This document shows, in pieces, positions 33,658 to 44,180 of a DNA stretch of 64,000 bases. A model generated the notes under the pieces. That model made no database searches and was not told the DNA's origin. It was given only the letters and a program-made list of their open reading frames with translations. Numbering within the stretch: the first letter of the stretch is position 1; the number at the start of each line of letters is the position of its first letter. The stretch lies in NCBI GenBank assembly GCA_907165065.1, contig OU015542.1, positions 992,001 to 1,056,000 of the forward strand. The letters are read 5' to 3'. Source of the DNA: Caprimulgus europaeus (Eukaryota; Chordata; Aves; Caprimulgiformes; Caprimulgidae). The translations under genes were made by a program, and so were the position numbers.

Positions 33658-36239
33658 GAGGCTAAAGAAAACTAACAGCAACTACCTACAAGGCAGAAGT
33701 TGCTGTCATAGACTTGCTGCTCTATTCTGGATGTGGCCAAGCCTTCATTGCTGTATCTCTGCTACACACCTATTTATTCTCTCAAATTCCTTTCTTCAAC
33801 TTCCCGTCCTTCAGTTCCACTCCCTGTTATTAAAACATTTCTCCTCTGAAACTAGAAAAGTGCTCAGTACTTCTAGCTTTTCCCTTAAATACATCCTGGT
33901 GTTGTCAGCATTCTTTCTCACCTGGTACGACCTGGTTAGGCTGGCAAGCTCAGTTACACTGCACTTCAAGACATGAACTTACAAGGCCTCATTGTCACAT
34001 TTTCCTGCTTATGTCCAACTGTGCATTTCTTTTGCTTCTAGTACTACATGATCTACCATTATCTTGATTGCTTCTGCAGGACAAAGTTTATTAGACGGCC
34101 CCTGAGTTTTCTACCATATCATATGTTTTTAGACACTACCTCAGGTAAATCTGACTGTTATAAAAGTCAGATTAGTTATAGTTAAAATTTCTGACAGTTT
34201 TAACTCAAGCAGTCAAGTCTGATTTCACTTATGAGAGTTACACTTCGAAAGTGGAGATGTATTGGTAGCAAAAGCCTGTTTGAATGTGTCATTGAGTGCT
34301 TCTGAGTAACCAGCTCTTTATATGGGCAGAACATCCTACCAACCACCCACCTGTGCACAAGTAGCATTGGGAAAATGGGAATTCACAGCAGTCTGCTTGT
34401 TCCTGTATCCTGCTCTACGCTGAAGTGATGAGCAGCTCAGTTACAGCAAACAGCCTCGTGCCTTCCTGCCAACAGTCTTTGCAGAAACACTTTCCTTTCT
34501 ACCTGCTGTATGTGTTTCTGGTGCTTCATTGCAAGGCAACACTTACTGCTCTGATGGGCCATCTCTTACTTCCCGACTCTCTCGCTTTACATTGGGCTCC
34601 AGACAGAAATCCAATTTGCTGAATGATGAAGCTCTGCAACCTCTTCTCCCTGGGCTGTAGCCAATGTCTCTGTCACTCTTTCTCTTTAATTCCATGCATA
34701 TTTAAAAGATAAGAATAGCTAAAGCAAAACATGTCCTCAGAGAGTGTCTCAGGAATACTGACAGAATGCTTTTAAACATGGACAATTAATTCAGTCCTTA
34801 GATAGACCTTTGGTAGTACTGGGAGACTACGGCATGGGTCAAAACTGTTCCAGTAGGTGATAAAAAAACACAACTTAGAAGGATGGCTCCTAACCTGAAG
34901 AACAAGCAGAAAAGTGTATAAAGAGGAACTAGGAGGAGTAGAGTAATGCCAAAAGATTTCTACAAAGCTTCTTGCCTAGTGCTTTTTCAGACTGGAGTTG
35001 TTAAACCACTAAAACCCACTATTAAGTGAAGAGGAACAGAAGAACTGATCACATATAAGTGGTTATAAAGGAATAAACTTTTCACAGCAAGAATCAACTA
35101 CTGAACAAAATCAGAATGGTTTTGGGCAACACATTTGGAATGTTCATTTATCACTTCTGTAATGATGGAGTTTTAAATTAGTGATTAAGTGATATGCCTT
35201 TAGCTGTTCCTCAGCATCATCCAGTGGCCAGAGCTTGCCCTCTGCTGTACTCACAATTCTAGCTGATCTTCCACTGCTTAAGTAAACAGTAGAACCTAGT
35301 GCTTGTCTTCTTTTTTTTTTCAAAAAAGTCAGGAAAGTTATAGCTCATAAAACCAAGCCAGTTTTTTCATGAGCTCCGAATTTCACTGTAGCTTACCCCA
35401 CTTTCTCCTGAAATCAGACTTGGCTGCTTGAGTTATAACAGTCAGAAAGTACAGAGCAGGCATGTCGAATCTTGTGTCTAAGCTGTAGTGTTGAGACATA
35501 ATCAGAAAAGCATGATATAAGGATGATCTTCTGTCTAAATTCCATCCTCTTTTCTGTGCTGCACCTTCTTTCATCTCAAAAGCAGCAGTCCTCAGGCTCG
35601 AATTTATGTGCTGTGGAGTGTATTTCATGCTAACTAGTTATGCTGAGTTCATTAGGACTATTCATAAAACTGTTCACTGGCCTGCATACAGGTTGTACAG
35701 TCTAGTTTATTATTTGATCCCATAGTCACTCTGCTGAAAACAACGGACGAACTAAGAAAGTCAACAACCTACCTGCCTGAACATTTGCCATGCTATGCAC
35801 TCCGGGCTTGTATTCAAAGCATCATTTTCAATATGCATTTTTTTTTCTTCACACATGTACTTATTTTCATTTTCTAGTTCTGTTCTGTCCTGTTCTATTC
35901 TCTTCTACTGTACTCCACCTAATCTGGATTATTCCATTAAACCTTCAATTTCACACTACTCTCAATTTAGTACAAGCTGCTAGATTTTCAAGACGTTCTG
36001 GGAGACTGTGTGCAGGTAAAAATATTGACAGTCTGAAGCAGATTCACAGTCCATCCAGCTTAGTAGATTACCTCTGATCCCTCAGCAGGTAGATATGAAA
36101 TAAAATGCCCCAAGTGAAGATCTTAACTGTAAACCTAAGAGTTTAGAATGGATTTAAGCCTTGAAGCAAGCAGTTTTATATCCATTCCAAAATGCTCTTA
36201 ACACCATCTGTGATAACTCTGGCTATTCTTGTTTTTCAT
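33658..36239. other. Unique non-coding sequence
   Basis: No repeat or gene is recognised. A T11-type run lies near 35311-35321, and a TTCTG-like pentamer stretch at about 35878-35907. Confidence 0.5.
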
Positions 36240-36860
36240 ATTTATTCCAGTCTTGGTTTTGAATGCAGTTTATATTTTGCCTTCCAAAACATTTTGTGGT
36301 AGTGAGTTCCACAGTTTAATATTTCAATTAAAAAATTCATCTGACTGGGCATTTGTCTAATCTGTGCTGGCCTTCCTAGTTAGTCTTATTATCCAGTGGA
36401 TATCTAGTCGATACAGTAAGCAGAGCATGATGTGTAAGTAATCTCTTCCACAAACAGATATTTGTATTTTGTCAAATGAATTGCTCCCTGAAAGTGCCTA
36501 TTTCTCTCTGCTGTCTTAAAGAGAAGCCTTAAATAGCCAGTTCAGGAGCAGATCTCTGTGTTTTAGATGCCTCTAGCTGGTGAGCTGAATCCCATCTCAC
36601 TGTGCAAAAGAAAAATGTCTTTTCATCAATTCTAGATTTCTCAGTTTAATTAAAAAATATGCTTCTGCCTGTGTCATGAGGCAAAGAAAACTTATCTGTA
36701 CCTGGCTGTTTTATAGACAGTAAAAACACCCTTTGTTATTCATACGCTCACCATATGACTAGCTCCTCATCTTTTCCAGCCCCTTTCAAGGAGATTTTTC
36801 TGCAGCCTTTGATCACTCTTGGTGCCCTTTGTAGTCCTGGACCCATAGCCTTTAAAAAAT
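36240..36860 (-). mobile_element. Very old CR1/L3-like LINE relic
   Basis: The plus strand shows TTTGTGGTAGTGAGTTCCAC followed by AGTTTAAT, and later GATCACTCTTGGTGCCCTTT. Both resemble the reverse complement of the 3' region of ancient CR1/L3 LINEs, in the right order. Divergence is high and the boundaries are guesses. Confidence 0.4.
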
Positions 36861-39171
36861 CCTATTACAATGACAGCTACAAGACCAAAGCCATTTAAAA
36901 TATCTGCCCCTTATTCAGGACTCTAGATAGGAGCTGCGCTCTTGAAATTTGACTCTGAACCTCAGTGTCTAACTCCCAACACCCTCTTAAACTGTTGGTG
37001 CTGGTAAATTTGATGAGTTTTTTCAAATATTGCAGTACAAAACCAAGTCCTGGGTTTAAATGGAGCACATTGTATTTCAGGTACTTTATCTTCCCCCTCA
37101 GTTTTGCTGTGCAGCACGTCTGCATGCAGGCTGCAGATGGGCCATCTTCCTGGGGATGAGCTCAGGAGGTCTCTTAGGTGCCTACCTAAGGGAGAACTGT
37201 AGCAAAGGGCCTCACAGGCCCTGGGTCTCCTGTCCTGCACGGCTCTCACACCTGGTGCCAAACAAAAAGAGGCACAAGTCGTGCTGGAACCACATGCTTC
37301 TCTCCCCATTTCATGCAGCCCAGCTATCTCTCACTCTTGTAGTGAAGGTGAAGAGTGTTTAAACAAAAAAAAGTACATTATTTTGCTATTAATATGCAAA
37401 AAGGCAGCTTTAACATACAGCAGCTGGAACAGCAACACTGTCAAGCCCTTTTTTTATTCCTCTTCCTTTGTCAAAGAAAAGCTACTGAAGTAGGATAGAG
37501 CCTCTCTTTTCTTCCGGTTTCTCCTGATTCCATTTGCCAAGCATTGATTTTCTTTTTCTTACTACCAGTAGAGCTTGAAATTAATAATTTCTATTTAATT
37601 TTGTCCCTGGTGTGTCATCGATACTAGCAAGGCTGGACAACTGCACAAGCAGAAACTTTCAGGAAGTTGAGAGTCAGGCACGGAGTGAAGAAAGCAGCAG
37701 TCTGGGCTCAATGAGCAGATCACAGAGTAGATTACAGAGTATTCCTGGTGAGAGGTTGAACATTCCTCACTCGCTGGCTGCCAGCGTGGTGATTTAATTT
37801 AATTCCATCTTCTTTGCAGTGTGGTAAGTCCCAATCTCAACATAGCAATGAGATCACTTGCAGGGAGAAACCTCCTTTACACTGGTGATTTTAACAACTG
37901 CAAATGCTCCATTTATGTTCTTAAATGGAACCTTCAGGAAAATATGCCAAGAAATGTGAACATGCATTCCCACTGTGTCCTCTCGCTGCTTTCTTTTCCT
38001 GGTCTGTAAAGGTGCATGAGCACCAAGGTGTATGTGGGCTCTGATTGCTTCTGAAATGATGCTGGAGAGAATATCAGCCTGCCTGTGGCACCACCTTGTC
38101 CTCATTTCCATGTAAAAGTCTTTTCAACCAAATCTCACAGATGCACGTTCTGTCATCTGTGAACAAAATTTAAATCTTCACAACTTATTCTGTAATAAAA
38201 AGAGAAGATGACTGGCAAGCTGTAAGGAAAAACAGAGGCTAAGCTGAATGAGATCCTGTGAGAGCTGGAAGATGGAGTGGTTCTGACTCTGCCCAGCACA
38301 CTGACTCCACAAACATCAATTCTGCATTTGCATTTTCCTGAGGACAGAGAGATCATGAATCATCCATCAATCCCTGTGGAAGAGCCATGCCACATCTCTG
38401 GTAACAGGGACAAGAAAGGGGCAGTTTGAACAACATAAGGCAGATCTGGGTGCAAGACAACTGCTGTGCAAATTGCCTTCTAATGATCTGCACCATCTCA
38501 ACAGAGCAACTGTCTGCAGCCTGCAAATTCCCCCAAGGACTAAAGCTACCTTGCATTTCCTATTGTCCTAAAGGCATTTATTCACAGACGAGTGAGAAAT
38601 ATGTCCATGTAAGCTGTGGGTTAAGTCAGATCTTCTCAGTTTCCCCTGGAGACCATGTATGTAAGAGCTGTGTTCAGAATGAATTTGACTGTTTCAGTAT
38701 AATTTTGGTCAGGTATGTTACAGTTTGGATAGGTTGCATTTCTCCAGATCTGGCTGCTCCAGCTGGGACCACATGTGCATAAAGGAAATATGTAGGGAGT
38801 GGATGGGCATCATATGTCTCACATCTGGCTCCAGCTGTGGTGGGATTCTCCCTCTTACACTATTGGCTGGTAAGTGCATATTAATGTTATCTGGGCAAAA
38901 CTGACTTATGGCTCAGATCAAACCTGGAGTCCACCATGCAGACCCAGCACAGGAAAATGAAGGGGGTTGAACTGTGTGCTCTGGTCTTTGCAGGCAGATG
39001 ATCTGACTCCTTGAGTGCTGGAGAAGAGCTGAAAATGGAGAGAGAAAGGATGTGGACAAGGCACAGGAAAAGACAGGTCTTGGTGACTCCCAAGCATCAT
39101 CTGCTCTCCTAGCCTATGCTTTTCTATCTCATCTCTTACAGCTTCTCAGAGAAGAGGCATTTTGTAGACAT
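36861..39171. other. Unique non-coding sequence
   Basis: No repeat or gene is recognised. Overlapping frames at about 36962-37362 on both strands have no splice or domain support. The AT-rich part at 37370-37600 contains several AATTAATAAT-like strings. Confidence 0.5.
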
Positions 39172-39405
39172 CTGGCATTACCATGCCACCAAACCTCCAA
39201 GTGCAGGGCAAAGAGTAAGGCGGGCAGAGACAGCAGGATCTCAGCTGTGAACTATGGGATTTGCCAAGGTAACTACTAATAATCAGGGCCAGACGCTTCC
39301 TCTTGCAACAAAGGGCATGGGAATCAGACCCTCAGATGAATCTGAGCTGAAGAAATGTTTCCTTCTGCTCTAGTCTTCTTTATTCCTCCCTGGGATTCTC
39401 TGTGA
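39172..39405 (+). repeat. 235-bp dispersed repeat, copy 2, with CR1-like tail
   Basis: This is the second copy of the repeat at 19807-20041, in the same orientation and 19.4 kb away. Its body is nearly identical. The right edge reads CTGGGATTCTCTGTGATATT and continues CTGTGATAAAAC, which looks like the CR1 3' tail octamer (ATTCTGTG), whereas copy 1 has no such tail. Upstream sequence is unrelated to that of copy 1. The stop TGA replaces TGC in the frame that is open in copy 1. Confidence 0.9.
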
Positions 39406-42400
39406 TATTCTGTGATAAAACATCTCCTATCTTCCCAACTACATCTTTATCAGATGGAGGTGCCGTGGGTCTCCTTTTAAACCACGGGTATATGAGGTGT
39501 GTGTGAAATGGGGTCAAATGTAGCCAGAGAACAAGTACCAACACAGAACTGGGGGCAGTGCAGGACTAGATCTTCAGGGCAGGCACATTTGACTCAGAGG
39601 GGAGCACAGTTTCATCCTCCCTGTATGGAGTGGCTCTTGGACGGAGCTGTACTTTTGTCATGTTGATATATGCACTCTGCAACTCTGTCATCATTGACTT
39701 ATTTCTTATTGACTTTTTCATGAGCCGAAACAAGAATGCCCTCAATTTTACCAAGGCCACAATTTCATGATTGTTAATAGTGGATCTGAGCACAGATGTT
39801 CACCTGAGAGAGCAGACTTCAGACAGCTTAGCTCAGCGATGAGATTATGTTTTGAAGGGACAATGCGTAATTAGATCGAGCAGATAGGCTTGACTTGCTG
39901 CTGAACCCTGCATCCTCTAGCAGTCCTGGCAGGGAAGCTCTTTTTCGTGGATACTTCTCCCCATGACTTTGATGGCCCCAGCAATGACGACTATGACTTG
40001 TTCAAAAAACGAGGGCCAAGATTAAGGGAAAACTGATTGGAAAACTCAGATGCCCCCATCATCTCTGATACAGTGCTGGGCACTCCAAGACTGACTCCCG
40101 TAAACACTGACTGATCAGGTCTCTCTCAGTCTGAGACTCAGAAGATACAAATTATTTCTCTAATTTTCTTGAAATTATTCTCTGTCGTAAGGACCAATGC
40201 AATCAAATTAGATGCATTCTGAATATGGAGGGGTTGTTCCACCTGCTCGTCTCTGTACCTGACTCACAAGAGTATCAGCATCACATAGCAGCCTTCTGTA
40301 CTTAACTCCACCCTTCACTGTCCTAGCACACTCAATCGTGGAGTACAAGTAGGATGAGTCAACATTTAATTCAGGAAAAGCATCCCTCTGGGGCCTTTTC
40401 ATTTCAGAAATTAAAGAGCTGCATATGACTGGGCAGAAGAGCAGTGAAGGTTCCAAAACTCTGCCGTGCATGCAGCAGCTTCTGTCAGAGCTCCAGAGGT
40501 GTCTATAAACCACTTATAACTGGCTACTAGAGTCCGCAGGGCAGATGAAAACTATCATTGCAGCACCTGGCCCTTTGACTTCATCCATTTATACTCAGCA
40601 ACCAATAATACAGGAGCAAACAGTAACCAGAACCTGTGACACTCCATTCAGAAAACTCCTTTCATTAAAAGAATCCCTGATCCTCTACACTTTTCTTGCT
40701 TCAGACAACATGAGAGTTACATTTTTGCTGCAGCTACTTTGGTGCATCCTTTGCCCTGCTACTATGGGCATGGTAACCACTGCTCTCCACACCTGCACAG
40801 CTTTCCTGGCTTAACACTCACACTAAAGCACTGCTGGGCTTTGAGCTCTGTAGGATCTGCAGCATATGTGTTAGTCTGCCTGGCAGACATGTAGTCACAG
40901 AGGGCAATTCCTTTGGACATGGAGGATTCTGCTGCTGTTAAAAATAAGCATTAATTTCTGCCTTGATAAAGCAAATGGTGTGTTTGTTGTGTACAAAATG
41001 AGAGGCATAGCACAAGTATTTAAGAAACCCCAATGAGTCAAAGAGAATGTTAAGAACTACTCTAATCCATGATATAGTGCCTTCAAATTATTTCATGGGC
41101 TGTGGGTAAGCAGAGGAAAACCAGAATCTTTAGGCTGACCAGTCTGATCTTGCATGCTAGCAAAGTCTGAGGAGCTACAGTGGAGTGTGTTTTGGAGCCC
41201 CATGGGGTCCTGTGCTGGCCCAAACCAGCTGCACCTTGTGCCATGGGACCTGACCAGCGTAACCCATACTACTCCCAGTCCAGATGGTCAGGACAAAAAC
41301 CAGTAAGGAATGTTCGCTGATGCAGCTCCACAGCAGAGGTCACGGTGTGCTGTTACTGCCACAGCACTGCACTTTGGAATGATGAGTAAAAAGAGAGTAA
41401 ATCTCCAGAGCAAACGAATAAACCAAAAGCAGAATTTCCCCAGTATTTTATTACTGTGCACTGCCTTCAGAACTTGTCTGCCATGAGCTATCAGAGACCC
41501 AGAGCAAAATATGTCAGCCTCCGTGTTTTTGTCTCTGAGGGCTACTGCCCATGCTGTGACAGACACCTTCCATCCCCAAGGCCCTTCCCTGTCACCCCTC
41601 TCTCTATAATCCTTCGATGCCACTCTCAGACACCAAGTGAGAAGTGTTTGTCTGTCTCTACACCTTTGTCCCATTTTGGCAGACACAGTTTTGCTGGAGA
41701 GTATCCCACTACGCTCTTCTCATGCTCATCCTTCTCAAGAAAAGGAAGGTAAGAAGGAGAAGGGATAAATGTCATTAAAGCTGCTCCGTCATGACCAGAG
41801 TGATCACTTCTAAACTGCCATTGTCAACATGACAGCCAGCATAGTCAGCACAATTATGATAGCCCACTCCATCCCTCCCTAGATTAATTCTCTTCACCCG
41901 TCTGTGAAGGTAAAGATAAAAGAAAATCTAAGAGAAAAGGACCCCATTATACACTCCAGCATATCTGGGCACGTGAAGGAGCAGTTCCTGCCCATTGCTG
42001 ATATATCTGCTTGTGCCACAGGCAGGGATGCAGAGGAAAGTATCAATGTAGTGACTTCATTACATTCCTCCTGTCACTTGCCTTTGGTTCCTCTTCTCCT
42101 CAGAAAAAAATCACCTTCTTTTTCTTTCTGGTCAAAACAGCACATTTGCCTATTAGTTTCTTAAAATGAAAGGGGTAGATACAGATGAATCGCCTGCCTT
42201 CCCCATCACCATCTTTACCTCTTTTTCTTGGGGATATTTAATATATAGGGCCCATTTATATGAAAGATTTGCTGGATCTTGAAGTTTTATTTTGCTTTTT
42301 TATTACTTCATTTTATTTTTGCAACATTTAAAATTTGTTGTACAAATCCACATCACCTGGGAACTACCCCAGACACCTCTTCCTAGGAAGAGGAGACTGG

Positions 42401-42792
42401 ATTAAAAGAAGACCTTTGAGGACTGAATGTGTTAAAAACCACTGTGGAAGCTTAAAATGTCTGTGCTTAGTCTCTGAGGCATTCCTTATATTAAAATTGC
42501 AATATCTACAGAGAAAAAGCTGTGGTTCTAGGAGTGCAGATATAGAAATTATTGTTGATGTACAGAATTACTTTATCCTCCTGTGGTTTTTTTTATGGAA
42601 TAAAGATATCCAAGAAAAACAGCCGTAGTTCCCCACGCTACTTCCTGCAGACAAGGAGAATGTAGTAGGGAGGGCAGGTAAAACTCTTGGGGTTTGATGG
42701 CACAGACTGGAAAGACTTATATTCAGGTTAAAGCCATGCAAGTCCCCCAAAGGATCTCTGTCTAATCCAGGTGTGAGACGTGGTGGGAATCT
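39406..42792. other. Unique non-coding sequence
   Basis: No repeat or confirmed gene is recognised. A short frame with a signal-peptide-like start lies at 40710-40814 (see findings). The region is otherwise CpG-poor. Confidence 0.5.
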
Positions 42793-43206
42793 AGGCTCCA
42801 CCACCCTCTGCCTCAAGAACCTTTTCCTCATTGCCAACCTCACCCTCCCCTGCCACATCTTCCTGCCATGTTCCTCTGCTCCTGGCGTTGGTGGCCAGAG
42901 AGAAGAGCTCAGCGCCTGCCCCTTCTCTTCTCCTTGGGAGGAAGTTCCAGACCACCAGGAGATCTCCTCTCAGTCTCCTCTTCTCCAGGCTGAACAACCC
43001 AAGTGCCTTCGTCCTCTCCTCACACCCTTCCCCTCTGAACACTCCCCCAATGTTGTGTCCCTCCTCTGGGCACTCTCCAGGAGCTTTAGATCCTTTTTCT
43101 CCCTTGGTGCCCAAACTGCCCCCAGTGCTGGAGGTGAGGCCGCCCCAGTGCAGAGCAGAGCGGGACGATCCCCTCCCTCGCCCGGCTCGCCGGGCAGTGC
43201 TGGATG
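42793..43206 (-). mobile_element. CR1 LINE fragment lacking its 3' end
   Basis: The plus strand starts inside the element at CCACCACCCTCTGCCTCAAG and continues through CTGGCGTTGGTGGCCAGAG, CTTCTCCAGGCTGAACAAC and CACTCTCCAGGAGCTTTAG. It then enters a GC- and CpG-rich stretch (43136-43205) ending near GCAGTGCTGGATGCACC. It is a reverse-oriented CR1 in which the 3' UTR and octamer tail are missing. CR1 copies normally lose their 5' end, so the tail was probably removed by a later deletion or rearrangement (inference). It is close in sequence to 9093-9366. Confidence 0.88.
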
Positions 43207-43884
43207 CACCGAGTTAAAGCTGTTTTCTCTCCCAGATGAACTGTTAGCTTCAGTGACAAAGGCGGCTCTTACGAGCAGGGGTGCAGAACACAGGGAGGCT
43301 CTTACTGTGCCTGGGGTCTTTGCTGCTCCTCCTGCAAACAGGTGTCAATACGTAGAAGTTTAAAGCAAATATTGCCCTGTAATAACAACAATAACCTTAA
43401 GAAATCTCTGTCTGCAGCACATTACTAAAGTATATAGGGATTAATATAAAATTGTGAGCTGAACACAGTGTTTAGTGAAAGCAAACACATCTCTTAAAGA
43501 GGGAGACAAAGATTTGTGTTTCCTAATTAGCCAGAGTAATCCAAGACACAGAGCAGTGTTCTGAGCAAGGCGCCGTGGTCCCCAGAGGTGCTGATGTATC
43601 ATTACAAAATATGTTCCAAAACACAGGATCACGTTCTCAGACCGCATGGCCCAGCAACAGGGTCTGCTCCTTTTGCCATTTTTTCAGCTGTTGGTTCAAA
43701 CCTCGAAATCCCTCTGCTCAGCATCTTCTCAGCTACTAATCCATCAGGCCTAATTGCTGACACTCATAGAGCTGGACCAGACTATTGTTGACTCCATGCC
43801 TCAGAGCTGTAGGTGGGAAAGATGGAAAACCCCCCCTGGGGACAAGTGACAGGGTATCACCCAAATGGGGGCACTGGAGACAGA
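43207..43884. other. Unique non-coding sequence
   Basis: No repeat or gene is recognised. It lies between a damaged CR1 and an older CR1. Confidence 0.5.
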
Positions 43885-44180
43885 AATGTTATAATCAGAT
43901 TAATTGATGTCAGAAGGAATTTCAGAAGGTCTCTGGTTCAAAATCCTCAAAGGAGCTTGTCTAACGAGGGTCAGTTTATCAGGCTTTGGTTAGCTGATCT
44001 TCAGCTGCCTCCAGAGATGAGGCTGTGTAACATCTTTTGGTTTCTGTTCTAGCATTTACCCAACTCTGCTTTGGGATATTTTCTTCCTATGTTTGGATTG
44101 AATTTCTCATGCTCCCACTTGTGTGTGATAGCTTTTGTCCTGTCCCTGTGCACCTCTGAGAAGAGTCTCTAAACCTTCCA
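43885..44180 (-). mobile_element. Older CR1 LINE 3' region (CR1-Y-like)
   Basis: The plus strand reads GATGTCAGAAGGAATTTCAG, GTCTCTGGTTCAAAATCCTC, GGGATATTTTCTTCCTATG and then CCTGTCCCTGTGCACCTCTG with AGAAGAGTCT. This is the reverse complement of an older CR1 type in the right order, much more diverged than the 46734 copy. Confidence 0.65.

Noticed and set aside
43136-43205. CpG island at the edge of the CR1
   Set aside because: It is too short (about 70 bp) and is part of the GC-rich CR1 sequence, so it is not a promoter island.
42773-43363. 196-codon plus-strand open frame
   Set aside because: It is the antisense reading of a CR1 fragment with GC-rich sequence, not a gene.
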